Below are positions 6,467 to 13,704 of a DNA stretch of 22,714 nt, piece after piece (the first letter of the stretch is position 1; each line of letters opens with the position of its first letter). The notes beneath the pieces were generated by a model. The model saw only the letters and a list, made by a program, of their open reading frames with translations. It was not told where the DNA came from and did not search any database. The stretch covers positions 1 to 22,714 of the IMG/VR virus record IMGVR_UViG_3300036860_000780; one strand, written 5' to 3'. The stretch is from a virus. The translations under genes and the position numbers were made by a program.

Positions 6467-7009
6467 ATGTGGAAACCGGTTTATACCGCGGACTTCAGCA
6501 AGCGCCTGGTCTATCAAATGGTCGCTTTCCTCCAGCGCGATTTGCCATCGGCTTTGGCCTGGGTCGCCTCCACCGATCAGGAGCCGCCTCTCCCCAACAT
6601 CGTGACGTATCAGACGGCCCCCTATACGATCCCGCAGTATCCAGCGCTTCTTGTCGTGCCCGCCGATACCAGTTTCGATCCGGATTCGGTGGGCACCCGC
6701 GCGGGCTCCTACGAATTTCTCGTCGCCGCGGCGGTGGCCCACCAGGATGCGGGAGTCTGCGCCGCGCTCGTGCAGGATTATGTCCGCGCCCTCGATGCGG
6801 TGTTGATGTCGATCGACATCGCCGACTTTGCTCTGCCGTGGCCGATCACGCTGCCATTCACGACGCAGACGGTGACGATTCCGTGTACGTATGGGACGGT
6901 CAAGGAACTCTTCGTCGGACGGCACAACTACGACGACGTCCGCCGGCAGAAGGACCGGTTCGCCTGCGCTGCAACGTTGGAGGTGCACATTGACCGCGAG
7001 GAAGCCTGA
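6467..7009 (+). CDS. Tail terminator / neck-like protein
   Basis: The 180-residue protein has an opening helix (FSKRLVYQMVAFLQRDLPSALAWV) and later PQYPALLVVPADTSFDPDS and SYEFLVAAAVAHQDAG, a layout like tail-terminator proteins that cap the tube at the head side. ATG 6467 is the only start, because a TAG lies two codons upstream. No good ribosome binding site is seen, and 66 bases between 6400 and 6467 hold no convincing gene. Its C-terminal codons overlap the next gene by 20 bases. The functional label rests on position and fold-like pattern, not a firm motif. Confidence 0.55.
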   Translation: MWKPVYTADFSKRLVYQMVAFLQRDLPSALAWVASTDQEPPLPNIVTYQTAPYTIPQYPALLVVPADTSFDPDSVGTRAGSYEFLVAAAVAHQDAGVCAALVQDYVRALDAVLMSIDIADFALPWPITLPFTTQTVTIPCTYGTVKELFVGRHNYDDVRRQKDRFACAATLEVHIDREEA

Positions 7010-7319
7010 GAAGATCTCGACGTGGCCATGGTGGAATCCGCGGAGAGATGTCCATCCCCGCACTCTGCCGCGGGCAACCGATCCCGGAACCTACACCGTG
7101 ATTGTCGATGAGCTGCGGCTGATGATCCAACCAGGCTGGCACGCGATGCAATCGTCGCTAGCCTCGACGGCGCTGTGGTTTCCCTCGCAGCCGGGCCGGA
7201 TTCTGGATTTGCGCATCGGCTCGCAGATCCGCTATGCGCCCGCGCCGTTGATCGCGGGGTTAGTGGCGGCGGGTGCGATCAAAGCGACGCCCGTTGGTTT
7301 CTTGGGAGGGTCTCGATAA
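6990..7319 (+). CDS. Small hypothetical tail-region protein, TTG start
   Basis: GGAGG at 6979-6983 stands six bases before TTG 6990, and the frame has no ATG that fits. The start therefore appears to be TTG, overlapping the previous gene by 20 bases. The 109-residue protein has an N-terminal Trp/Pro-rich part (STWPWWNPRRD) and a segment with ALWFPSQPGRILDLRIGSQI, ending GFLGGSR. The stop overlaps the next ATG as TAATG. No family is recognised. Its position among neck and tube genes suggests a tail-joining role. Confidence 0.6.
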   Translation: MTARKPEKISTWPWWNPRRDVHPRTLPRATDPGTYTVIVDELRLMIQPGWHAMQSSLASTALWFPSQPGRILDLRIGSQIRYAPAPLIAGLVAAGAIKATPVGFLGGSR

Positions 7320-7999
7320 TGGCAACCGTTCCGCATAGCTTTTCTCCGGCCGACATTTTCCAGGGCCCGATGGATATCTGGCTCGACATGGCTGCGCCGC
7401 CCTCAGCCGTGCCGCTGGTGCCTGGCGTCAATACGCCCACCATCGACCAGGCGACGGGCGTGCCGACCGATACCGGAGACGATGGGTTTAACCTCGGCAT
7501 CACCGAAGGCCCGGTGACGTTCTCACTCGCGCCGACATTTCAGCCGATCATGGCGGATAACTTTTCCGCGCCCATCCAAACGGGCTTGACCCAGATGGAA
7601 GGCTCGATTGGGTTTGCGGTCAAAGAACTCGACTATGCCCGGATGCCGAATTATTTTGCGGGCCTTCAGACCTGCACCTATTTCGCGCTTCCGGCTGGGG
7701 CGAACGCGCCTGCATCGGATTTCTTGCAGTTCGGCGACATGCGCTCGGCCGCGGCGCGCGAACACACGCTGCTGATGATCGGGCCGCGGCGCGGCAAGTA
7801 CTGGCTGTACATCTTTGCCTATCGCGCCTACCTGACGTCAGCGTTTTCGATCGAATGGGGCCGCGCCAAGGAAACCATCATCAAAGTCGAATGGGGCTTA
7901 CTCGCGGACCCGAACCGTCAACCACGAGACCAGGTTTTGCAGATGGGCCAAACCTGGCCGGTCGGAAGCCAAGTGCAGACGTCTGCAGTGGGAGGTTGA
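7319..7999 (+). CDS. Tail tube-like protein, paralogue 1
   Basis: The 226-residue protein has the segments SPADIFQGPMDIWLDMAAPPS, GITEGPVTFSL, GSIGFAVKELDYARMPNYF and a C-terminal SAFSIEWGRAKETIIKVEWGLLAD. The same layout recurs in the next gene, including IFQGP, FTVKE and SKESVWKVTFGLIMD, so the two are paralogues. Position before the chaperone and tape-measure genes, and the short beta-rich pattern, fit tail tube or tube-like proteins. The last nine residues (QVQTSAVGG) are encoded by the second copy of the palindromic repeat and its flank, so the C-terminus looks extended by it. Confidence 0.68.
   Translation: MATVPHSFSPADIFQGPMDIWLDMAAPPSAVPLVPGVNTPTIDQATGVPTDTGDDGFNLGITEGPVTFSLAPTFQPIMADNFSAPIQTGLTQMEGSIGFAVKELDYARMPNYFAGLQTCTYFALPAGANAPASDFLQFGDMRSAAAREHTLLMIGPRRGKYWLYIFAYRAYLTSAFSIEWGRAKETIIKVEWGLLADPNRQPRDQVLQMGQTWPVGSQVQTSAVGG
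7971..7989. repeat. Palindromic repeat, copy 2, inside a coding end
   Basis: The identical 19-bp unit has its palindrome at 7974-7987. It is read in the last codons of tube paralogue 1 (QVQTSAV) and ends directly before GGGAGG at 7990-7995, the ribosome binding site for ATG 8001. The arrangement relative to the next gene is the same as in copy 1. Confidence 0.95.
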
Positions 8000-8000
8000 C

Positions 8001-8624
8001 ATGGCAGGTCCGGTTCCGCGGCAATACCGCTCGCAATATATTTTTCAAGGTCCGGCGGATGTCTATCTCAATGTGGTGCGTCCGCCGTCCTCGGCCGCGC
8101 CCACCGCCGACGCGAATACGGTCCTGCTGGAAAATGGCATTCCCATCGCCGCCACGAACGCCAAGTTTCTGGGCTCGACCGAAGGCCCGGCGACGGTGGG
8201 GATTACCGAGGAGGTCAACCCGATCCGCGACGATCAGCACGAATCCGCCATCGATGCGGGCTTCACCGTCACCTCGGCCGAAATCGGTTTCACGGTCAAA
8301 GAAACGCGCTTCCAAACGCTCGATTGGCTCATCACGGGCCCGGATCTCTTTCAATATATCCCGGTCACGGGGGGCGAATATCTCTCCGGCGGCGGTCAAT
8401 TGAATGCGACCGCCCAAACGATGTCGATTCTGCTCATCGCCCCACGTCTCTCCACTCCTTCAAAATATGCCTACGTGCTGGGTTATAAGTGCTATCTGAA
8501 GTCGGCGCTGGAGTCGGAATTTTCGCGCTCGAAGGAATCGGTATGGAAGGTCACCTTTGGTCTCATCATGGACATGACGCGGGTGCAGGGTGATGAGCTG
8601 ATGCAATGGTTGATGCAGGTATGA
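8001..8624 (+). CDS. Tail tube-like protein, paralogue 2
   Basis: The 207-residue protein shares IFQGPADVYLNVVRPPS, LGSTEGPATVGITEE, EIGFTVKETRFQTLDWL and SEFSRSKESVWKVTFGLIMD with the preceding gene, in the same order. It is the likely major tube subunit or a minor variant of it. ATG 8001 follows GGGAGG five bases upstream and lies one base after the previous stop. The end overlaps the chaperone gene as ATGA. Which of the two paralogues forms the main tube cannot be told. Confidence 0.72.
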   Translation: MAGPVPRQYRSQYIFQGPADVYLNVVRPPSSAAPTADANTVLLENGIPIAATNAKFLGSTEGPATVGITEEVNPIRDDQHESAIDAGFTVTSAEIGFTVKETRFQTLDWLITGPDLFQYIPVTGGEYLSGGGQLNATAQTMSILLIAPRLSTPSKYAYVLGYKCYLKSALESEFSRSKESVWKVTFGLIMDMTRVQGDELMQWLMQV

Positions 8625-9109
8625 GTGGAAGCAACCATGATGGTTTTGCCTCGGCGGAGGACTTCAAACGCCTGGCAAGCGAACGGCGCGCGGCTGGAGC
8701 CGTGCCGCTCGTGCTTCCCTCAGGTCTCCGCGTCCTGGCCTACCGTCCGTCGCCGGAATGGTGGCTCCGGCGTACCGGGCGTCTGCCCACGGGCGCGGCC
8801 GCGCGGACAATGGGAGAGATGGGGAAAACCAATGGCGCGGCGCAGCTCTCCACCGATGAAATCATCGACTTCGCCCGCTGGACCATCGATTTACTCGAAG
8901 AGGTCATCCTCCAGCCGGTGATCCGGCCCAACCCCCAGCCTGGGGAAGTCGATCCAGCCTGGGTGTCGAATGAGGATCTGTCCTTCATCATCCGCTTCGC
9001 AGGAGGGGAGATCGACGCCTCGGGCGGCGGTCTCGATAGGTTTTCTCGCCGATCCCCCGCGGGTGCTGGAGTTGGCGTTGGTGGCGAAGATGTGGAGCGC
9101 CCGGCCTAG
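8621..9109 (+). CDS. Tail assembly chaperone, upstream frame (gpG-like)
   Basis: The 162-residue protein sits between the tube and tape-measure genes, where tail assembly chaperones lie. It has a compact front (VPLVLPSGLRVLAYRPSPEWWLRRTGRLP) and an ADFARW-like helix (IIDFARWTIDLLEEVILQPVI), then SNEDLSFIIRFAGGEIDASGG. From about residue 137 onward the frame turns to low-quality Gly/Arg/Ser sequence (GLDRFSRRSPAGAGVGVGGEDVERPA), while a neighbouring frame becomes protein-like. This fits a programmed shift that yields a longer product. ATG 8621 overlaps the tube stop as ATGA. Confidence 0.75.
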   Translation: MSGSNHDGFASAEDFKRLASERRAAGAVPLVLPSGLRVLAYRPSPEWWLRRTGRLPTGAAARTMGEMGKTNGAAQLSTDEIIDFARWTIDLLEEVILQPVIRPNPQPGEVDPAWVSNEDLSFIIRFAGGEIDASGGGLDRFSRRSPAGAGVGVGGEDVERPA

Positions 9110-9230
9110 CGCATTGGTTGAGTTGACGGGGATTGCCGCCTGGCAACTGGACGCGGCCTGTGCCGCCGTTCTCGGCGACTGGGAACTCAAACAAGCGCAA
9201 TTGGCAACGGCCCAACTGGGCCACCGGTGA
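9039..9230 (+). CDS. Tail assembly chaperone, frameshift extension (gpT-like)
   Basis: In the frame one base forward of the chaperone gene, the sequence reads GFLADPPRVLELALVAKMW, RPSALVELTGIAAWQLDAA, then CAAVLGDWELKQAQLATA before the stop at 9230. That is the usual style of the C-terminal domain of frameshifted tail chaperones (RPSxLxxL...A..LDxA). The 5' limit given is only where the frame becomes convincing; the join may lie anywhere from about 8999 to 9045. The join needs +1 or -2, because the -1 frame meets TAG at 9037. Separate translation from ATG 9091 would give only 46 residues. The product would bind the tape measure. Confidence 0.6.
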   Translation, partial: GFLADPPRVLELALVAKMWSARPSALVELTGIAAWQLDAACAAVLGDWELKQAQLATAQLGHR

Positions 9231-9236
9231 ACCTCG

Positions 9237-11192
9237 ATGTCGCGACGCAGTGACTCCAGCCTTGGACTTCTGTTTGAAATCGCCGCCGATCCTTCGAAGG
9301 CGCTCGGCGCGACGTCCTCCTTCCGCGATCAGGTCACGCGTGCGCTCGGCGACGTCGAGAAGCAAATGGCCTCGACAGCCGAGGTCTCGAAGGGAATGTC
9401 GGCAGCCATGTCGAGCGGGTTTCTGGCCGCGGCGGGCGTCGCGGCGGCTCTCGGTGTATCCCTTCTGAAACTGGCGCGCGACGCGGCCCAAACCGCCGAC
9501 AAGATGGGCGACCTCTCGGAGGCGACCGGCCTTTCAACCGATGCCCTGGCCGCCATGGACCAGGCCGCCCACGAATCCGATGAAAGCTTCGATGCGCTCA
9601 CGCAAACCTTGGCGCGGCTGGGCGTGAATATCGAAAAGGCGTTGCGCGATCCCGGGGGCCAGGCGGCGAAGAGTTTGCGCAATCTGATGGGTTCGGCTCA
9701 AGACGTCGCCAACCTCGGATTGCTGCCGATGGATCAGCGCATCCAGACCGTGCTCGAGCGGATCTACAAGCTTCGTGATGAAGGAACGCGCAATCTCGCT
9801 CTGAACGAGCAACTTGGCAAAGGCTATCTGGGGGTGGCCGAATCGCTGAAAAAACTCGCGGAGGGTTACGAGGATGTCAAACGCCGGTCCGAGGAAAGCG
9901 GCCGCGCGTTGACCGATGAGCAGAAGCGCCAGGGGGATGAGCTCAAAAAATCATGGATGGCATTGACCGATGTCCTTGAAGACTTCACGCGCAAGTTCGG
10001 CGTCCAGCTCGTGCCGATGGTCACCGGGTTCTTCAAATTCATCGAACCCCAGCTCCATTCCACCATCAAAGACCTCAACATCATCATCGCCGCGGCGGAG
10101 CACATCCAGGGATTGCGCTGGGGGGCGCTGACGGAGCCGCCCGGGCGATTCAAAGAGACTCCGGGCGTCTCGGTGGAATTACCGAAGCCGCCGCGCGCAA
10201 AAACCCCGGAGGAATTGGAGCGCGAGGAGGCGGAGCAGAAGAAACGCGATGCGGAGGCGAAGAAAGCCCGGGAAGAACTCTACCGCGCGATGCGCGAAAA
10301 GCAGCACTGGCAACAAGTGCAATTCGACTTCGAGAGCCGGATGTATGACGAAGGTCTTGCCGCCGCGAAGAAGTATGCGGACGACAAGAAAGCGATTGAC
10401 GCTTTTTACTTTGACGAGCGCAACCGCCTGGCGACGGTCACCTTCAATGCCGAGACGGAACTCGCCAACCAGTCCATGGCGATCTCACGCCAAATGGCGC
10501 AGGAAGCCCTCAAGAACCTCGCCGACCAAAAGAAAGCCGCCGAGGACTACGCCGCCGCGAGAATTTACTTCGATGAATATCTCGCCGAAATGCAAGGGGA
10601 CATCCGGCGCAGGCAATCGGCTGAGGAACGGAAGCATCTGGAGCAGCGTGTCGGAATGTGGAGGGAAGCCGCAGGTCTAATGGCGTCCACCCTCGCCTCG
10701 CTGGTTCCGCAGTATCGCAAGTGGGCCAACGTCGCCGTGGGTGCGATCGATCTGGTGACCGACGCGATTCTCAACAAGGACCACGCCGAACAAGCCTCCA
10801 TCCTGGCCCGCGCCGCTCTACGCGCACGAGAGGAGTTCGCCGAAGCCTTCGCTTCTAAAGCGGGTTTCAACTTCTGGTCGGCGGCCATGCACACCGCTGC
10901 GGGCATCGGCTTTGCGTCCCTTGCCGCCGCGCCGATCGTCGCGCCCGCACTGGCCGGAGGTGGCGGCGGAAGGGGCGGAGCTTACGGTGGCGGAGGCTAT
11001 AGCGAAGGCGCCACTGCGGGAGGCGGAGGCCCGGCGCCAATGGCGGCGGGTGCTCGCGGCGGAAGCCCGGTCCGCGTCATCGTCATTGGACAGGCCGAGG
11101 CCGCGGCATGGATGGCCGGAGTGATCGACGACGGCGTCCGCTTTGGCGGCGTCCGGCTGACGGCCACGCATGCGCTGGGCGGAGTCCCCTAA
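9237..11192 (+). CDS. Tail tape measure protein
   Basis: The 651-residue protein is the longest here and follows the chaperone genes. It begins with a coiled N-terminus and a hydrophobic segment (FLAAAGVAAALGVSLLKLA, about residues 62-80), then TADKMGDLSEATGLSTDALAAM, the common tape-measure motif. A long helical centre contains charged coiled coils (residues 325-355, EELEREEAEQKKRDAEAKK) and the C-terminus is Gly-rich (GGGGRGGAYGGGGYSEGATA). At roughly 0.15 nm per residue this predicts a tail near 100 nm. It guides tube length and enters the host with DNA. The stop overlaps the next ATG. Confidence 0.92.
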   Translation: MSRRSDSSLGLLFEIAADPSKALGATSSFRDQVTRALGDVEKQMASTAEVSKGMSAAMSSGFLAAAGVAAALGVSLLKLARDAAQTADKMGDLSEATGLSTDALAAMDQAAHESDESFDALTQTLARLGVNIEKALRDPGGQAAKSLRNLMGSAQDVANLGLLPMDQRIQTVLERIYKLRDEGTRNLALNEQLGKGYLGVAESLKKLAEGYEDVKRRSEESGRALTDEQKRQGDELKKSWMALTDVLEDFTRKFGVQLVPMVTGFFKFIEPQLHSTIKDLNIIIAAAEHIQGLRWGALTEPPGRFKETPGVSVELPKPPRAKTPEELEREEAEQKKRDAEAKKAREELYRAMREKQHWQQVQFDFESRMYDEGLAAAKKYADDKKAIDAFYFDERNRLATVTFNAETELANQSMAISRQMAQEALKNLADQKKAAEDYAAARIYFDEYLAEMQGDIRRRQSAEERKHLEQRVGMWREAAGLMASTLASLVPQYRKWANVAVGAIDLVTDAILNKDHAEQASILARAALRAREEFAEAFASKAGFNFWSAAMHTAAGIGFASLAAAPIVAPALAGGGGGRGGAYGGGGYSEGATAGGGGPAPMAAGARGGSPVRVIVIGQAEAAAWMAGVIDDGVRFGGVRLTATHALGGVP

Positions 11193-11584
11193 TGCCGCTC
11201 TCACTTCCTAAGATCGTCTATCCCTCGGGCGGCGCGTCGAGCTTCACCTTCCACCTGCCCCCGCGCATGGTCCCCTACCGCGATTACGCTGTCGTGCGCT
11301 TCGACAACCGCGCGTCCTCCGGAGTGACCGAAAGCCTTTTCGTGCGGCAGGATGATTACATCGCCTTCACGATGGAGTATGTCTGGAACGACCAAGACGT
11401 GGCCAACTGGGACGCCTTCATGCAAGTGGCCTTGACGGGGGAGACCTTCGACTACTATCCGGATGCGGCGGGCGCCGGGTTCACAACGTGTCTACTCGAG
11501 GCCACGACGTGGACGGCAGCGTACAAGCAGCTGGGCGCGTACACCTTTCAATGCCGCTTCCGCAAGTGGGTGCCCTGGCCGTGA
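11192..11584 (+). CDS. Minor tail protein, distal-tail-like
   Basis: The 130-residue protein starts at an ATG that shares its A with the tape-measure stop (TAATG). It is beta-rich and ends with YTFQCRFRKWVPWP, an end typical of tail proteins that follow the tape measure. Visible segments are FTFHLPPRMVPYRDYAV, ESLFVRQDDYIAFTMEYVWND and NWDAFMQVALTGETFDYYPD; the last with W-x-x-F-x-x-x-A-L-x-G-x-x-F-x-Y-Y-x-D is characteristic of a family of phage tail proteins. Its 3' end overlaps the antisense XRE gene by 37 bases. Confidence 0.7.
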   Translation: MPLSLPKIVYPSGGASSFTFHLPPRMVPYRDYAVVRFDNRASSGVTESLFVRQDDYIAFTMEYVWNDQDVANWDAFMQVALTGETFDYYPDAAGAGFTTCLLEATTWTAAYKQLGAYTFQCRFRKWVPWP

Positions 11585-11775
11585 TTGGATTCAAGTGCAG
11601 ACGTCTGCAGTATGCAGTTCAAATGTTGGATCGCAAGATCAGTGATCTTCGAGATGGGACGCCGTCCGGACTCCCAGGACGAGACCGCATCGACGCTGGC
11701 ATCCAGCATCGCCGCAAGCTCCCGGCGGCTCTTTCCCATTTGTTTGCGCACGGCTGTCAATTGTTTGGGTTTCAT
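11548..11775 (-). CDS. XRE-type HTH regulator, antisense cassette gene 2
   Basis: On the minus strand, ATG 11775 gives 75 residues with a clear helix-turn-helix: LTAVRKQMGKSRRELAAMLD, SVDAVSSWESGRRPIS. AAGGTG lies six bases before the start, and the ATG overlaps the stop of the membrane gene upstream as ATGA, so the two form an operon. After NCI the third palindromic repeat is translated (LQTSA), followed by ESNHGQGTHLRKRH, so its tail seems added by the repeat. It overlaps the 3' end of the converging tail gene by 37 bases. It probably controls its own operon. It is a morphogenesis-operon insertion rather than a structural gene. Confidence 0.75.
   Translation of the reverse strand: MKPKQLTAVRKQMGKSRRELAAMLDASVDAVSSWESGRRPISKITDLAIQHLNCILQTSALESNHGQGTHLRKRH
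11593..11611. repeat. Palindromic repeat, copy 3
   Basis: The third identical 19-bp unit has its palindrome at 11596-11609. It lies eight bases after the stop of the minor tail gene on the plus strand and inside the C-terminal codons of the minus-strand XRE gene, so it marks a convergent gene junction. Confidence 0.95.
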
Positions 11776-12008
11776 TTCCACACCTTCAACAGGATCGTGA
11801 TTCCAAGACCAAAAAGAACTGTTGGCCAGACCGCCATTGCCCATGTGAGGACGGCGAGGGTGTGCTTGATGCCATGGATCTCGTCGCGCATCAGATCGAA
11901 ATTATGCCGGTGTTCCTCATGCCGCGCCTCGAGCGCAACAAGCACATTGAGGATATGTTGGTCTTCAACGCCGATGGCTTTCAATGCAGTAAATGTTTCT
12001 TTGATCAT
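11772..12008 (-). CDS. Small C-terminally anchored membrane protein, antisense cassette gene 1
   Basis: The minus-strand gene starts at ATG 12008, eleven bases after a full AGGAGG (plus-strand 12020-12025). An earlier ATG at 12059 has no such site. The 78-residue product has an amphipathic, His-rich helical part (VEDQHILNVLVALEARHEEH, then RHNFDLMRDEIHGIKHTL) and one C-terminal hydrophobic segment (VLTWAMAVWPTVLFGLGITI, about residues 53-72) ending LLKVWK. The layout is like XhlA-type lysis helpers or superinfection-exclusion proteins; the sequence does not separate these. It is cotranscribed with the XRE regulator and opposes the tail operon. Confidence 0.7.
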   Translation of the reverse strand: MIKETFTALKAIGVEDQHILNVLVALEARHEEHRHNFDLMRDEIHGIKHTLAVLTWAMAVWPTVLFGLGITILLKVWK

Positions 12009-12040
12009 CTTGTGGACGGCCTCCTGCCGCTGGCTAGAAC

Positions 12041-12067
12041 TCCGTACATTGTACCACATGTACGACG
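12041..12067 (-). promoter_or_regulatory. Candidate promoter/operator of the antisense cassette
   Basis: On the minus strand a TACAAT (plus-strand 12048-12053) could be a -10 box about 40 bases before ATG 12008; no convincing -35 is seen. GTAC occurs four times in this short stretch, and GTACAT at 12044-12049 and ATGTAC at 12058-12063 form an inverted repeat. A dimeric HTH protein could bind it. It also lies just before the plus-strand ATG 12080, so it could affect both genes. Confidence 0.35.
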
Positions 12068-12079
12068 TACCGTAGAACC

Positions 12080-13657
12080 ATGATCACCGGCGATCCCCTC
12101 TGGCAGGCGGCGCTCGATAGCGAGCAGAAAGAGCCGCTGTTCGTCTTTCAGATTCCCGCTTTTGCGCTTGCACTATGCACGTTTTTCCCGCTGACGAAAG
12201 CCGCGAACGCCAGCGCGTGTTTGCCGACGCTCGACGTCCCGCGCGGGCCTTCGCAGTCGGTCGACGAGCTGACCGGCCATACCAACATTTCCCAATATGA
12301 GCTGACCGCGATCGATCCCACGGGCCGGCTGAAGCAATTGTCCGCCGATCCCAGCTTCATCGGCTCCTACTGCCAGCTGCGTCTCGGTTTCCCTGGTCTC
12401 GATCTCGCCAACCCCGATCAATTCGTCGCGCTGCATTCCGGACGCATCCGCGCGATTGGCCGGACGGCGGACGGGAAGATGACGATCGCCGTCGAGGACG
12501 GCATCACCCGCTTGAACGACGAAGTCTTCATCAACGGCGGCCCGCTGCCGTGGGCGATCGGGCAAGGGCCGATGGGGATGCCGCTTTATCCTCCGGCCGT
12601 GCTCGATAACGGTGAATTGATTTCCGACGACAACCCGCGCTACCTCTCGGGCAACCCCATCGATATCCTTCTCGCCGTCGCGCAGAACGAGATGGGTTTC
12701 GGCCAATCCTCACCACCCTTGATCGTCGTCACTGGAGGCGATGGCTCAGGCACCGGACAAGCGGGCTACGGCATCAACCCGGACTGGCAGCAGTACGACG
12801 CGATCGACCCGGCAACGCTGATCAATCCGAATCCGGGCATCGACGTGCCCGTACTTCTCCAGATGCGCGATAACGAATTTCCCCAAGAGCGTTGGGAATT
12901 CGTGCGGACGTCGTCGTCGCCGGGCAAAGCATGGCTCGAAGATCAAATCCTGAAGGTCTGCGGGCTCTACTGGATCACGCGCGGGGATGGACAGTTGAAA
13001 CCGCACTCGATGAAATATCCGGCCGGGGTCTCGCCTTCCGTCTCGATCGATCAAAACCAGACCGTGAGTATCCCCACCATCGACCGTTGGCCGATTATCA
13101 ATATTGTGAAGGCCACGGTGCCGCAATTGGCGGACGGCTCGGGCGATGAAGTCACACTCACCTTCGCCCAGCAGAAGTCGCTCGATCTCTACCGCGCACC
13201 ATATGTGCACACCCTGAATGCCGAGGGGCTGCGCTTCAGCTACGGGGCCACGTCCCGCTTGTTCCTGCTCATCAACCGGATTTTCAACCGGCATGCGTTC
13301 CATACGCCGATCTACACCGTTCCGACGTTCTTCAAGAACCTGGTCGTGGAGCTGGGCGATTTTATTGCCTTATCGCATCCGCTCGTGCTCGACTTGAAAA
13401 CCGGCGCGATGGGATTGACGGATGTGATTTGTGAAGTCATCCACCGGCAGCCCGATTATCCACGCGGACAGATGACCTTGACCGTCGCCGACACGCGGTT
13501 CATGTCGCCGGGCCGGGGCCGCTTTGTGGTGGCCGACGATGCCTCGGGGATTCCCGATTGGGGGGGCGCGTCGCCAAGTGAGCGCGCGACGTATATGTTC
13601 ATCAGCGAGGATTCGGGCGGCATGTCGGATGGCGCGCCGGGGAATACGATTGGCTGA
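12080..13657 (+). CDS. Tail hub / tip protein (large minor tail protein)
   Basis: The 525-residue protein is the first large plus-strand gene after the antisense cassette. It starts MITGDPLWQAALDSEQKEPLF and contains alternating beta-rich segments, a middle region (QERWEFVRTSSSPGKAWLEDQILKV in two parts) and SIPTIDRWPIINIVKATV, followed by LFLLINRIFNRHAFHTPIYT and ALSHPLVLD. This order, with a domain that reads like a segment of tail hub proteins, fits a baseplate/tip component downstream of the tape measure. No lysozyme or peptidase motif is seen. ATG 12080 has no clear Shine-Dalgarno sequence. The hub label is inferred from order and size. Confidence 0.55.
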   Translation: MITGDPLWQAALDSEQKEPLFVFQIPAFALALCTFFPLTKAANASACLPTLDVPRGPSQSVDELTGHTNISQYELTAIDPTGRLKQLSADPSFIGSYCQLRLGFPGLDLANPDQFVALHSGRIRAIGRTADGKMTIAVEDGITRLNDEVFINGGPLPWAIGQGPMGMPLYPPAVLDNGELISDDNPRYLSGNPIDILLAVAQNEMGFGQSSPPLIVVTGGDGSGTGQAGYGINPDWQQYDAIDPATLINPNPGIDVPVLLQMRDNEFPQERWEFVRTSSSPGKAWLEDQILKVCGLYWITRGDGQLKPHSMKYPAGVSPSVSIDQNQTVSIPTIDRWPIINIVKATVPQLADGSGDEVTLTFAQQKSLDLYRAPYVHTLNAEGLRFSYGATSRLFLLINRIFNRHAFHTPIYTVPTFFKNLVVELGDFIALSHPLVLDLKTGAMGLTDVICEVIHRQPDYPRGQMTLTVADTRFMSPGRGRFVVADDASGIPDWGGASPSERATYMFISEDSGGMSDGAPGNTIG

Positions 13658-13658
13658 G

Positions 13659-13678
13659 CGCCTCCAGATGTGGAGGCG
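13659..13678 (+). other. Perfect 8-bp-stem hairpin
   Basis: CGCCTCCA (13659-13666), loop GATG, TGGAGGCG (13671-13678) form a perfect stem one base after the hub gene stop. There is no T-run, so it may slow the 3' end or protect the message rather than terminate it. The next gene's GGAGG lies 15 bases further on. Confidence 0.6.
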
Positions 13679-13704
13679 GGATTATTCTGAATTGGAGGTG
13701 CAGC

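Noticed and set aside
6079-6993. Plus-strand 304-residue ORF over the neck genes
   Set aside because: Its translation is Arg-rich noise across two better-supported genes in other frames.
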